In this document: positions 1 to 8,578 of the stretch, in pieces | Numbering within the stretch: position 1 is the stretch's first letter | Layout of the letters: every line of letters begins with the position of its first letter | Assembly: GCA_044220545.1 (NCBI GenBank) | Contig: JBGAQX010000041.1 | Coordinates: 1 to 27,457 of the forward strand | Direction of reading: 5' to 3' | Length of the DNA: 27,457 nucleotides | Source of the DNA: Fen-999 sp044220545 | GTDB taxonomy: Bacteria > Pseudomonadota > Gammaproteobacteria > Burkholderiales > Rhodocyclaceae | Made by a program: the position numbers and the translations under genes | Notes under the pieces: model-generated | Told to the model about the DNA's origin: nothing | The model's input: the letters and a program-made list of their open reading frames with translations, nothing else | The model's database searches: none

Positions 1-96
1 ACGGCCGCATTGGCCGGCGAACGCCTGGATGGACAGGCCCCGGCACGCCTTGCGCCACCGGCCATGACTGTCCGATCGCGGCGGGCAAGTCTGTAG
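1..96 (+). CDS. Possible 3' end of an upstream gene (partial)
   Basis: One frame is open from the window edge to a TAG at 94-96, giving about 31 residues including LAGERLDGQAPARLAPPA. The Leu/Ala/Pro/Arg-rich tail vaguely resembles the C-terminus of FAD-dependent oxidoreductases, but this is too short to assign. It may be a chance open frame in GC-rich DNA. If real, it ends 12 bp before hsdR. Confidence 0.25.
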   Translation, partial: TAALAGERLDGQAPARLAPPAMTVRSRRASL

Positions 97-108
97 AATC
101 CTGAAGTC

Positions 109-2829
109 ATGAAGGCCGAAGAACAAGCCAGGGAGGAGATCGACCAACTGCTCGCCGCCGCCGGCTGGCGGATTCAGGATCTTGCCCAGGCCAACATCCA
201 CGCCGCCTTGGGCGTGGCCCTGCGTGAATTCCCGCTCGAAAGCGGCTATGGCTTCGCCGACTACCTGCTCTACATAGACGGCAAGGCCGCCGGCGTCATA
301 GAAGCCAAGAAGGCCGGCGCCACGCTGACTGGCGTCGAAGTCCAGTCGGCCCGCTACGCCCAGGGCCTGCCGGCCTCTTTGCCGGCCTGGCGCCGGCCAC
401 TGCCCTTCCTCTACGAATCCACCGGCGTCGAAACCCACTTCACCAACGGCCTCGATCCCGAGCCACGTGCCCGGCCGACCTTCGCCTTTCACCGTCCCGA
501 GCTGCTGGCCGACTGGCTGCGCTACGACCTCGCCGGCGCCGCTGGCGGCGCTGCCGAACCCGCGTCCACCTTCCTCAGCCGTGTTCGCCGACTGCCGCCG
601 CTGATCGAAGACGGCCTCTGGCCCGCCCAGATCAAGGCGGTCCGCAATCTCGAAGCCAGCCTGGCCGCCAACAAGCCGCGCGCGCTGATCCAGATGGCCA
701 CCGGCAGCGGCAAGACCTTCACCGCCATCTCCTTCATCTACCGGCTGATCAAGTTCGCCGGCGCCCGGCGCGTGCTGTTCCTGGTCGACCGCGGCAACCT
801 CGGCCGCCAGACCAAGAAGGAATTCGACCAGTACGACTCGCCCTACAACAACTTCAAGTTCGGCGAGGAATACATCGTCCAGCACCTGCAAAGCAACCAG
901 ATCGACAAGAGCGCCCGCGTCGTCATCTGCACCATCCAGCGCCTGTACTCGCTGCTCAAGGGCCGCGAGCTGCCGGAAGAGGACGACGAGCATTCGGCCG
1001 AAGGCGTCGAGGCCCTGTTCAAGGATGCCCCGCCGATCGGCTACAACCCCGCCATTCCCATCGAGATGTTCGACATCGTCGTCACCGACGAAGCCCACCG
1101 CTCGATCTACAACCTCTGGCGGCAGGTGCTCGACTATTTCGATGCCTACCTGATCGGCCTCACCGCCACGCCCAACAAGCAGACCTTCGGCTTCTTCAAC
1201 CAGAATCTGGTCATGGAATACGGCCACGAGCAGGCCGTGGCCGACGGCGTGAACGTCAATTACGACGTCTATCGCATCCGCACCGAAGTCACCGAGGCCG
1301 GCGCCAAAGTCGAAGCCGGCTACTGGGTGCAGGTACTGGACCGCGACACGCGCAGGAAGAGCGACTGGCAGCTCGACGAGGATTTCGACTACGACCCAAC
1401 CGAACTCGACCGCAGCGTGCAGACGCCCGACCAGATCCGCAAGGTGATCACGACCTTCCGCGACCGCTGGCAGGCCGAGATGTTTCCCCAGCGCACGGAA
1501 CTGCCCAAGACCCTGGTGTTCGCCAAGGACGACAACCACGCCGAAGCCATCGTGCAGATCATCCGCGAGGAGTTCGGCCGGGGCAACGAGTTCGCCCAGA
1601 AGATCACCTACCGCAGCACGGGCGATACGCCGGAGAACCTGATCAAGGCCTTCCGCACCAGCTACTACCCGCGCGTCGCCGTCACCGTAGACATGATCGC
1701 CACCGGCACCGACATCAAGCCGGTCGAGATCGTCGTCTTCTTAAGGTCGGTGAAGAGCCGTAGTTTCTTCGAGCAGATGAAGGGCCGCGGCGTGCGCGTC
1801 ATCCCCTGCGCCGACCTGCGCGCCGTCAATCCCGGCGAGCACGTGGTCAAGGACCACTTCGTCATCGTCGATGCCGTCGGCGTCTGCGAGCGCGACAAAA
1901 CCGACAGTCGGCCCATGGACCAGAAGAAGGCCGTGCCCTTCGACAAGCTCTTGCAGGCCGTGGCGCTCGGCAACACGGAACCCGAAGTGCTCTCATCCGT
2001 GGCCGCGCGCCTCGCCCGCCTGGAGCGCGACATCACCGAAGCCGACAAGGCCAAGGTCGTCGACGCCAGCGGCGGCCACGATCTCAAGAGCCTCGCCCGT
2101 GGCATCGTCAATGCGCTGCGCGCAGAAACGCCGGACGGTGAAGCGCTTCACCAAGCCGTGAAGCCGCTTGCCGACCCGACCCTGCGCAATCTGCTGCTCG
2201 ACCTGCGGCGCAAGGCCGACCAGATCATCGACATCGTCACGCAAGACAATCTGATCGAAGCCGGCTTCAGCGCCGCCGCCACCGAGCGCGCCAAGAGCCT
2301 CGTGCAAACCTTCGAAGCCTTCATCGCCCAGCACAAGGACGAAATCACCGCCCTGCAAATCCTCTACAACCGCCCGGTGAAGTCACCGCTCCGCTTCGAG
2401 GACATCAAGGCCCTCGCCGACACCCTGCACGCCCCGCCACACCTGTTCGACGAATCCGCGCTCTGGCAGGCCTACGCCGCGCTCGACAAGAGTCGCGTGA
2501 AAGGCAGCAGCAGCCGGCGTATCCTCACCGACCTCGTCAGTCTGGTGCGCTTCGCCATGCACCAGGAAAACGAACTCGTGCCCTACCCCGAACGCGTCGC
2601 CGCCAACTTCAAAGCCTGGCTAGCGCAGCAGGGCGGCCACTTCACCCCCGAACAACAACACTGGCTGGAAATGATCCGCGACCATATCGCCGCCAACCTC
2701 GGCATCAACCTCGACGACTTCGAATACGCGCCCTTCAACAAGGAAGGCGGGCTCGGGCGCGTGCATCAGCTCTTCGGCGCGGAACTGCCGAAAGTGATTG
2801 AGGTGTTGAATCGGGAGTTGGTGGCGTGA
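109..2829 (+). CDS. hsdR: Type I restriction enzyme R subunit (HsdR), EcoEI-like
   Basis: This is the ATP-driven translocase and nuclease subunit of a type I restriction system. It works in a complex with HsdM and HsdS and cuts DNA lacking the protective methylation. The 906-aa protein opens with a PD-(D/E)xK nuclease site (D51, E65, K67 in IEAKK). Next come Walker A ATGSGKT (197-203), DEAH (327-330), LTATP (351-355) and a QMKGRGVR motif VI. The C-terminal 150 residues look like the EcoEI_R_C domain of type IB enzymes. All nuclease and helicase motifs appear intact. No good ribosome site precedes the ATG; a TAGAAT at 94-99 could be a -10 box, which would give an almost leaderless mRNA. The stop overlaps the GTG start of hsdS. 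The N-terminal assignment and family are firm; the subtype is less sure. Confidence 0.96.
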   Translation: MKAEEQAREEIDQLLAAAGWRIQDLAQANIHAALGVALREFPLESGYGFADYLLYIDGKAAGVIEAKKAGATLTGVEVQSARYAQGLPASLPAWRRPLPFLYESTGVETHFTNGLDPEPRARPTFAFHRPELLADWLRYDLAGAAGGAAEPASTFLSRVRRLPPLIEDGLWPAQIKAVRNLEASLAANKPRALIQMATGSGKTFTAISFIYRLIKFAGARRVLFLVDRGNLGRQTKKEFDQYDSPYNNFKFGEEYIVQHLQSNQIDKSARVVICTIQRLYSLLKGRELPEEDDEHSAEGVEALFKDAPPIGYNPAIPIEMFDIVVTDEAHRSIYNLWRQVLDYFDAYLIGLTATPNKQTFGFFNQNLVMEYGHEQAVADGVNVNYDVYRIRTEVTEAGAKVEAGYWVQVLDRDTRRKSDWQLDEDFDYDPTELDRSVQTPDQIRKVITTFRDRWQAEMFPQRTELPKTLVFAKDDNHAEAIVQIIREEFGRGNEFAQKITYRSTGDTPENLIKAFRTSYYPRVAVTVDMIATGTDIKPVEIVVFLRSVKSRSFFEQMKGRGVRVIPCADLRAVNPGEHVVKDHFVIVDAVGVCERDKTDSRPMDQKKAVPFDKLLQAVALGNTEPEVLSSVAARLARLERDITEADKAKVVDASGGHDLKSLARGIVNALRAETPDGEALHQAVKPLADPTLRNLLLDLRRKADQIIDIVTQDNLIEAGFSAAATERAKSLVQTFEAFIAQHKDEITALQILYNRPVKSPLRFEDIKALADTLHAPPHLFDESALWQAYAALDKSRVKGSSSRRILTDLVSLVRFAMHQENELVPYPERVAANFKAWLAQQGGHFTPEQQHWLEMIRDHIAANLGINLDDFEYAPFNKEGGLGRVHQLFGAELPKVIEVLNRELVA

Positions 2830-4202
2830 GTAATGTTGTTCGACTCGGCGAAATTGCGGACATCATTCGTGGCATTTCCTTCCCAAAAGATGCCAAGAGC
2901 CTCCAACAGCGCGTCGGGGATGTAGCCTGCTTACGCACTACGAATGTCCAGAAGCAAGTGGAATGGGACGATCTTTGGTTTGTGCCGGCGGAGCACGTCA
3001 AGCGCGATGAGCAATACGTCAGGGCCGGCGACATCCTCATATCTACGGCGAATAGCTACGAGCTAGTCGGTAAGGTCGCACCTGTCACAGTAACCCCACA
3101 TAAAGCCACCCTCGGCGCCTTCATTTCGCTCATTCGTCCGCGCGATGGCGTTGAACCGAAATATCTCTATCACCAGCTCGCATGGGGCAAGACGCAGTCC
3201 CGTATTCGTGAGACCGCGTCGACGACAACGAATATTGCCAACGTCTCAACGAAGAAGTTGGGGGCGCTTGATTTGTCTATCCCATCGCGCGATGAACAGC
3301 GCGCTACAGTTGCCGAAATCGAAAAGCAGTTCTCCCGCCTCGACGAAGCCGTCGCCGGACTCAAGCGCATCAAGGCCAACCTCAAGCGCTACAAGGCCGC
3401 CGTCCTGAAGTCAGCCGTGGCGGGACGCCTCGTCCCCACCGAAGCCGACCTCGCCCGCCGCGAAGGCTGCTGCTACGAGACCGGCGCGGAACTCCTGCAA
3501 CGCATCCTCGAAACCCGCCGCAGCCAGTGGCAAGGCAAGGGCAACTACAAGGAACCCGCCGCGCCGGATACAACCGACCTGGCTGAGTTGCCGGAGGGGT
3601 GGGTGTGGGCGAATTGCGATGGCGTCGTTACGAATATCGAGGCGGGTGCCAGCTTCAAGTGCACTGAGACACCACCTGAAAATGGCGAGACCGGCGTTCT
3701 CAAGGTCAGTGCAGTCACTTGGGGTACTTTTGACGAGTCTGAAAGCAAGACTTGCAACGACCCCGAGCGAGTCGAAGAAGGTTACTTGGTTCGTGCAGGC
3801 GATTTTCTGTTTTCCAGAGCGAACACGATTGATCTCGTCGGCGCGTGTGTAATCGTGCAGCACATCTCCAAGCGACTCATGTTGAGCGATAAGACATTGC
3901 GCTTTAAGGTGGCACCCCAAGTCCAGGCCGATTGGTTGCTCATTTGTCTTCGGTCGAAACTGGGTCGAGATGAAATTGAGCGTCTAGCCACGGGCAATCA
4001 AGAGTCGATGCGAAACATTGGGCAAGAGCGCATTCGCCAAATTCGGCTTCCTCTGCCACCCCTCCCCGAACAGCACCGCATCGTCGCCGAAGTCGACCGC
4101 CTGCTCTCCATCGCCCGCGAAGTCGAGGCTGAGGTCGATGCCAATCTCAAGCGGGCGCAGGGGTTGCGGCAGGCGGTTCTGTCGAAGGTGTTCTCGGCAT
4201 GA
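2826..4202 (+). CDS. hsdS: Type I restriction specificity subunit (HsdS)
   Basis: HsdS reads the two halves of the target site and holds HsdM and HsdR. The 458-aa protein has the usual two-TRD layout: TRD1 (about 1-155), a helical spacer (about 155-205, containing SRDEQRATVAEIEKQFSRLD and LKRYKAAVLKSAVAGRLVP), TRD2 (about 235-405), then a second helical spacer with LPPLPEQHRIVAEVDRLL to the end. The GTG start lies in the last codons of hsdR (GTGA overlap), pointing to translational coupling. Sampled rows show a GC-rich centre (44/60 at 3421-3480) and poorer TRDs (31/60 at 3841-3900), as expected if TRDs are exchanged between strains. Its last coding stretch (4140-4187) recurs at 6162-6209. 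The target sequence cannot be predicted by eye. Confidence 0.95.
   Translation: MSNVVRLGEIADIIRGISFPKDAKSLQQRVGDVACLRTTNVQKQVEWDDLWFVPAEHVKRDEQYVRAGDILISTANSYELVGKVAPVTVTPHKATLGAFISLIRPRDGVEPKYLYHQLAWGKTQSRIRETASTTTNIANVSTKKLGALDLSIPSRDEQRATVAEIEKQFSRLDEAVAGLKRIKANLKRYKAAVLKSAVAGRLVPTEADLARREGCCYETGAELLQRILETRRSQWQGKGNYKEPAAPDTTDLAELPEGWVWANCDGVVTNIEAGASFKCTETPPENGETGVLKVSAVTWGTFDESESKTCNDPERVEEGYLVRAGDFLFSRANTIDLVGACVIVQHISKRLMLSDKTLRFKVAPQVQADWLLICLRSKLGRDEIERLATGNQESMRNIGQERIRQIRLPLPPLPEQHRIVAEVDRLLSIAREVEAEVDANLKRAQGLRQAVLSKVFSA
4140..4187 (+). repeat. Direct repeat copy 1 (hsdS 3' end)
   Basis: This encodes ANLKRAQGLRQAVLSK near the HsdS C-terminus. Compared with 6162-6209, 44 of 48 bases agree, including 30 consecutive identical bases (4146-4175 against 6168-6197). 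Confidence 0.9.
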
Positions 4203-5080
4203 TCGGTTTCTTCTCCCAGACAAAGTTATGGTTTGAGGGAGAAAGCCATTACGGCTACGGCTTGGTACCGATGCCCGTAATCACGCTGGCCACCGTCATA
4301 ACCGACGCGGAAGCCCTCGGGAGAATTCCGAAATCGTCCGATCTAATGGATGCAAAGCTCGTCTTCCGGGAAGACTCATTTGACCCTGTCACACGCATCC
4401 GACGCGGTCGATTCTATTTCAACCCTGGCGCGCAGCCCAGTCTTTGGCACGCCCATTGGCATTCGTTCATGCCATCCCAGGCGCTTTCCGACATTCAGTT
4501 GATCACCTTTCAACGTTGGCCGGCGGCACAGGAACTCGCTGCGAGCAAGGGGGAATTGTTGATTGCGCTGGGAGTGGCGGATGCCTTCACTCTTTGGCGA
4601 GTGATCGACGTCGAGCGCATTTCCACAGCGGATGATCTGGTGACTCTGCGGGCGAGGGCTTCGCTTGGCCTCCTGCCCGATCTGTCGCCGGAAGCGATTC
4701 CGCTTTGTGGTCGGTCCCAGGTGCTGTCTGTGATCGAGAAGGCCATTGAATCCGCCTATCGTGCTGGCCCGGAGTCGGTCATCGACCGTTGCCGCGATGC
4801 CGCGCAGGCCTCTATCGCTACCTGGCTAGCCAAGGAACTTGGTGACGACAGCGTGCGCGCCTTGGATTTGTCGCCGTTGTTGGAACGGACCGAAAAGGCT
4901 TTGACCGACCGCCAGCCTGCTGTTCTGCTCAATGCCGGAAGAATCATTGCGCGCCTGCATGCGCGCAAGCCAAATGAGCAGATCAAGAGAGGTACTCGGG
5001 CCAACAAAGAAACGGATGCCGAGGCGGCCTTGGCCAATCTCGGCTTGATCCTTCGGGAAATGGGCTGGACTGTAGATTGA
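4199..5080 (+). CDS. Unrecognised 293-aa protein between hsdS and mrr-like gene
   Basis: I do not recognise the family. The start overlaps the hsdS stop (ATGA), and the next gene follows after 10 bp, so it is part of the hsdR-hsdS transcript. There is no signal peptide or clear membrane segment. The N-terminal 100 residues are rich in aromatic residues and look beta-structured (QTKLWFEGESHYGYGLVPMP, RRGRFYFNPG, LWHAHWHSF). The middle contains a segment resembling a beta-strand domain (LLIALGVADAFTLWRVIDVERI). The last 120 residues are helical, with GPESVIDRCRDAAQASIATW. That tail loosely resembles helical C-terminal domains of some abortive-infection proteins, but the likeness is weak and I assign no function. 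Coupling to hsdS suggests a defence role or a modifier of the restriction complex; this is inference only. Confidence 0.85.
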   Translation: MIGFFSQTKLWFEGESHYGYGLVPMPVITLATVITDAEALGRIPKSSDLMDAKLVFREDSFDPVTRIRRGRFYFNPGAQPSLWHAHWHSFMPSQALSDIQLITFQRWPAAQELAASKGELLIALGVADAFTLWRVIDVERISTADDLVTLRARASLGLLPDLSPEAIPLCGRSQVLSVIEKAIESAYRAGPESVIDRCRDAAQASIATWLAKELGDDSVRALDLSPLLERTEKALTDRQPAVLLNAGRIIARLHARKPNEQIKRGTRANKETDAEAALANLGLILREMGWTVD

Positions 5081-5090
5081 AAGGGAGGAC

Positions 5091-6110
5091 ATGAAACCCG
5101 TTGAACCCAACCTTTGGGGCATTCACGCCGGCAAGACCGGCGATGCCGATACGCTGTTCATCAAGAAGCATTGCGTCGCCCTCGGCTGGGCCAAGATGGG
5201 CGACCTAGCGGCAATCAAGGCTGACCGCGAGACCTTCAAGGCAAGAGTGGTGGCGGCCTATCCGGAAGCCAAGCCGGGTGCGATCCCCAACAACGCAGGC
5301 CAGTTGTTCCGCTATGTCCACGAGATGAAGGTGGGCGATCTGGTGATCTATCCCTCCAAGCGCGACCGGCTGGTGCATCTGGGTCGTATCGAAGGTGCTT
5401 ACGAGTACGATCCGAAGACCGAGCCGGGCTATCCACATCGGCGCGCGGTGAAATGGTTGAAGGCCGTGCCGCGCACGCATTTCAGTCAGGGTGCGCTCTA
5501 CGAGATCGGTTCTGCAATGAGCTTTTTTGCGGTGAAGAACTATGCCGATGAATATCGTGCGGCGATGGAGGGCAAGGCCGTCGCGCCCACACCTGTAGGC
5601 GAGGATGAGTCGGTGGCAGCGGTAGCGGAGGACATCGAGGAAGCCACGCGCGACTTCGTGTTGAAGCGGCTGGCGCAAGAATTGAAGGGCCACCCGTTCG
5701 CGGAGTTCATCGCACATCTTCTCAATGCCATGGGCTACCGCACTCGGGTATCGCCCGAAGGTCCGGATGGTGGCATCGATATCTTGGCCCACAAGGACGA
5801 GTTGGGTTTCGAGCCGCCCATCATCAAGGTGCAGGTGAAAAGCACTGAGGGCAGCATTGGTGACCCAGTAGTGTCGGCGCTCTACGGCAAAGTGGGACCG
5901 CAGGAGTTCGGCCTGCTGGTTTCGCTTGGCACCTTTACCTCTCAGGCAAAGAACTTCGCCAAGAGCAAGAGCAACTTACGCCTGGTTGATGGCGATGAAC
6001 TGGTGAAGCTGGTTTTCGATCACTACGACCAGTTCGACGCACGTTACAAGGGCGTGCTGCCGTTGCGCCGGGTGTTTGTCCCGGAAGCGATTGAAGGCAT
6101 GGGGGAGTAA
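5091..6110 (+). CDS. Mrr-type restriction endonuclease with N-terminal sensor-like domain
   Basis: This is a probable modification-dependent (type IV-like) endonuclease. The C-terminal half carries the Mrr_cat nuclease core: E205 in HPFAEFIAHLL, D230 in GPDGGIDI and Q248-K250 in KVQVKSTEGS, the D/QxK arrangement typical of Mrr. Residues 1-110 (NLWGIHAG, then VGDLVIYPSKRDRLVHLGRI) look like a PUA/EVE-like beta domain of the kind that reads modified bases; this part is by resemblance only. A strong ribosome site (GGGAGG) precedes the ATG, 10 bp after the 293-aa gene. All catalytic residues are present. Sitting beside a type I system, it would cut foreign DNA bearing other modifications while having to tolerate the host's HsdM methylation. 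The nuclease assignment is firm; the N-domain and specificity are uncertain. Confidence 0.88.
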   Translation: MKPVEPNLWGIHAGKTGDADTLFIKKHCVALGWAKMGDLAAIKADRETFKARVVAAYPEAKPGAIPNNAGQLFRYVHEMKVGDLVIYPSKRDRLVHLGRIEGAYEYDPKTEPGYPHRRAVKWLKAVPRTHFSQGALYEIGSAMSFFAVKNYADEYRAAMEGKAVAPTPVGEDESVAAVAEDIEEATRDFVLKRLAQELKGHPFAEFIAHLLNAMGYRTRVSPEGPDGGIDILAHKDELGFEPPIIKVQVKSTEGSIGDPVVSALYGKVGPQEFGLLVSLGTFTSQAKNFAKSKSNLRLVDGDELVKLVFDHYDQFDARYKGVLPLRRVFVPEAIEGMGE

Positions 6111-6113
6111 CCG

Positions 6114-6233
6114 GTGGCACGGACCAAGCGGAGCGTGATGGAAGAATTGCTGGGGAACGACGCCAACCTCAAGCGGGCGCAGGGGTTGCGGCAGGCGATA
6201 TTGTCGAAGTCTTTTCAGGGTTCCCCATCATGA
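6114..6233 (+). pseudogene. Chimeric 39-aa ORF ending in an HsdS C-terminal remnant
   Basis: A GTG at 6114 follows the mrr-like stop by 3 bp, with GGGGGAG (6101-6107) as a possible ribosome site. The first 16 residues (VARTKRSVMEELLG...) match nothing I recognise. From 6162 the frame reads ANLKRAQGLRQAILSKSFQG, clearly an HsdS C-terminus, then stops. It ends SKSFQG where the intact HsdS ends SKVFSA, so it looks like the tail of a different hsdS allele. It is probably a deletion scar joining the start of one gene to the end of another. Whether the peptide is made is unknown. Confidence 0.7.
6162..6209 (+). repeat. Direct repeat copy 2 (hsdS 3' remnant)
   Basis: This is the second copy of the hsdS terminal segment at 4140-4187: same strand, same reading frame, 44/48 identical. 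Recombination between the copies would delete the 293-aa gene and the mrr-like gene. Confidence 0.88.
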
Positions 6234-6326
6234 AGGCAGGGGCATTGCCGCTCCCGGGGCTGGCTTATCACATCCGAAAACGGAAATCCGGCAACAAGAT
6301 ATTTAAATCAATTGGTTGCAATCACC

Positions 6327-7787
6327 ATGGCTAACAAGCACTGGATTGCCAGCGCGTTGCTTCGTTTGGACGAAAGCCTCTCGCCCGTGCCCCACGAAAG
6401 CAACGAGATCGATTGGAAGATCAGCTTGTCAGAACGCAAGGAAAGGCTGGCCGAGCATCTGATGGCCTTCGCCAATCATCCCAACGGGGGCATTCTGGCC
6501 TTTGGCATCGACGACGCCGACGCGCGTCGTGAGTCCATCAGTCAGGAGGTTGTTGCAGAGATCGCCAATACCCTGGCCAATCTGGGGCGGGATGCGATCG
6601 AGCCGCCATTGGTCATCGACCATGCAGTGGTCGAGTTTCGCGGCGAACCCATTCTGCTTGTGCATGTTCCCGAACAAGCCAACAAGCCGGCCCATCGACG
6701 CGGGAAATCCATCGAGGAGTCGTGGGTGCGTTCTGGCGGCACCACGCGCAAGGCATCCCGTCATGAAGTGGGTGCGCTGATGCTGAACAGTGCCACGCCG
6801 CGCTGGGAGGAACTGCGCACCTCCGGCTTGCTGGCCATCGAAGAAGCAATGGATCGGCTCGATCTCGATACGGTCGCCAAGCTGCTCCAGCGGCCGTTGC
6901 CTGGCGAACTGGATGTGCTGGCGCAGTGGCTCGTCGATGAAGGCATCCTGACTCCGGATGGCCGCGGTTACTACATCACGAATTTCGGTGCCATTGCGGC
7001 GGCGCGCAAGCTGGAGCATTTTTCGACACTTGAACGCAAGCGTATTCGAGTCATCCGCTATCGTGGCACCAACAAGGTCGAGACCATCGACGAACTGCCC
7101 GGTCAACGCGGCTATGCGGTGGGATTCGAAGGCTTGATCGGGCATCTCAAGCGCATCCTGCCGCATTCCGAAGTCATCCAGCAGTCGTTGCGCGCCGAGG
7201 TGAGCGTGTATCCTGAAATCGCTTTGCGCGAGTTGATCGCAAACGCGTTGATCCATCAGGACTTCAGCGTCACTGGTGCCGGGCCGATGGTCGAAATATT
7301 CGACGACCGTATCGAGTTCACCAACCCCGGTTCGCTTTTGCCCGGAAAGCGCCCGGACCGATTGATCGGCACAACGCCGGAATCGCGTAACGAAAAACTG
7401 GCCTCGGCGTTCCGGCGCTACCGGATTTGCGAGGAACGCGGCACCGGTTTTCAGAAGGTCGTGCAATCCGTGGAGCTCTTTGGACTGCCGCCAATAGTCT
7501 TTACTCCGATGGAAAACTCATTCCGCGTAACCTTGTACGCCCCGCGCAAGTTTACGGAAATGGCGCAGTCAGAGCGTATCGAAGCCTGCTACCAGCATTC
7601 CGTTCTGCAATATCTATCCAGCCAACCTTTGACAAACACCACGCTGCGTGAACGCTTCAAGCTGCACGAGAAGCAGCGCAATCAGATCAGCAACCTGATC
7701 AGCGACGCGGTGGCCGCTGGTCGTATCAGGCGCAAGGACTCGGGTAGTGGCAACAAGTTTGCCGAATATCTGCCTTACTGGGCATGA
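6327..7787 (+). CDS. AlbA_2 (Schlafen-like) and HATPase-like domain protein
   Basis: The 486-aa protein has an N-terminal AlbA_2 domain with the usual E-x-K-type and AFAN..GG motifs (NEIDWK at 26-31, AFANHPNGG at 47-55, then ILAFGIDD). After a middle section comes an HATPase_c_4-like region with ELIANALIHQD (302-312), DDRIEFTNPGSLLPG and EERGTGFQKV, then a winged-helix-like tail. Such proteins are often annotated as ATP-binding regulators or RecG-like proteins, and AlbA_2 domains occur in several phage-defence genes; the exact activity is not established. ATG 6327 is preferred to the upstream TTG at 6312, which has no ribosome site. An AT-rich stretch (6298-6310) precedes the gene, but I see no good promoter. 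The stop overlaps the next start (ATGA), so it probably acts with the NERD protein. Confidence 0.87.
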   Translation: MANKHWIASALLRLDESLSPVPHESNEIDWKISLSERKERLAEHLMAFANHPNGGILAFGIDDADARRESISQEVVAEIANTLANLGRDAIEPPLVIDHAVVEFRGEPILLVHVPEQANKPAHRRGKSIEESWVRSGGTTRKASRHEVGALMLNSATPRWEELRTSGLLAIEEAMDRLDLDTVAKLLQRPLPGELDVLAQWLVDEGILTPDGRGYYITNFGAIAAARKLEHFSTLERKRIRVIRYRGTNKVETIDELPGQRGYAVGFEGLIGHLKRILPHSEVIQQSLRAEVSVYPEIALRELIANALIHQDFSVTGAGPMVEIFDDRIEFTNPGSLLPGKRPDRLIGTTPESRNEKLASAFRRYRICEERGTGFQKVVQSVELFGLPPIVFTPMENSFRVTLYAPRKFTEMAQSERIEACYQHSVLQYLSSQPLTNTTLRERFKLHEKQRNQISNLISDAVAAGRIRRKDSGSGNKFAEYLPYWA

Positions 7788-8578
7788 ACATGGCCGAGTC
7801 ACGCTCCCCACTCAAAGACAAGCCCCTGCGCAACCCCGGCCAGTCGGTGCGCGAGCAGCGCCTGAATTTCGCCTACGACAAGGTACTTGCGCCAGCCTTG
7901 CTGGCATTCGTCATGCTCTACGTGGCGGGAACCGACTGGTTTCGGTACTTCTATCCGCTCAAGTCGATGCCGTGGGTCACGACGCTGATGGCGCTTGGTG
8001 TCATCGGCTATGCCGTATGGCAGTTCTTCAAGCAGTGGCCCAAGGTGCGGGCGATGAAGTTGGCCGAGGATGGCGAGAAAGCCGTAGGCCAACATCTGGA
8101 AGCCTTGCGCACCGCCGGCTACTCGGTGTTTCATGACGTGCTCGGCGATGGCTTCAATGTCGACCACGTCGTTGTCGGACCGGCGGGGGTGTTCACCATC
8201 GAGACCAAGGCATGGAGCAAGCCCGCGAAGGGGGCCGCTGAAATCACGTTTGACGGGGAGTCTTTGCTGGCGGCGGGCCGGGAGCCCGAGCGCAACCCCG
8301 TGGTGCAGGCGAAGGCGCAGGCGAACTGGCTGCGCCAGATTTTGGCGGAGAGCACAGGGAAGCCCTATTCGGTTTGGCCGGTGGTGCTGTTCCCCGGCTG
8401 GTTCGTCAAGAACAGTCGTGAGAGCTTCACGAACCTGTGGGTACTGGAGCCAAAAGCCTTCAACAAGTTTCTTGCCAACGAGAAGATCGAACTGGCGCCG
8501 GAAGACATCAGTCTGGCGGCATTCCATCTTTCGCAGTTCATTCGCGGGCAGGAGCGTGCCCTGGCCGCAAGGCGCTGA
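7784..8578 (+). CDS. Membrane-anchored NERD-domain nuclease-like protein
   Basis: The NERD domain is a PD-(D/E)xK-like fold seen in proteins linked to DNA processing. In this 264-aa protein, two hydrophobic segments near the N-terminus (about 36-55, LAPALLAFVMLYVAG; about 68-86, VTTLMALGVIGYAVWQFF) form a likely membrane hairpin. The cytoplasmic part follows, with D127 in NVDHVVVGP and E140-x-K142 in TIETKAW, the expected catalytic pattern. It begins within the stop codon of the AlbA_2 gene (ATGA), so the two are translationally coupled. A membrane nuclease beside an AlbA_2 ATPase suggests a small effector module, but that is inference. A perfect palindrome starts at its stop codon. Confidence 0.87.
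   Translation: MNMAESRSPLKDKPLRNPGQSVREQRLNFAYDKVLAPALLAFVMLYVAGTDWFRYFYPLKSMPWVTTLMALGVIGYAVWQFFKQWPKVRAMKLAEDGEKAVGQHLEALRTAGYSVFHDVLGDGFNVDHVVVGPAGVFTIETKAWSKPAKGAAEITFDGESLLAAGREPERNPVVQAKAQANWLRQILAESTGKPYSVWPVVLFPGWFVKNSRESFTNLWVLEPKAFNKFLANEKIELAPEDISLAAFHLSQFIRGQERALAARR

Noticed and set aside
6230..6333. A 34-codon ORF starting in the chimeric ORF stop and crossing the AlbA_2 start.
   Set aside because: It has no recognisable content and is out of frame with AlbA_2; the ATGA overlap is not enough to call a gene.
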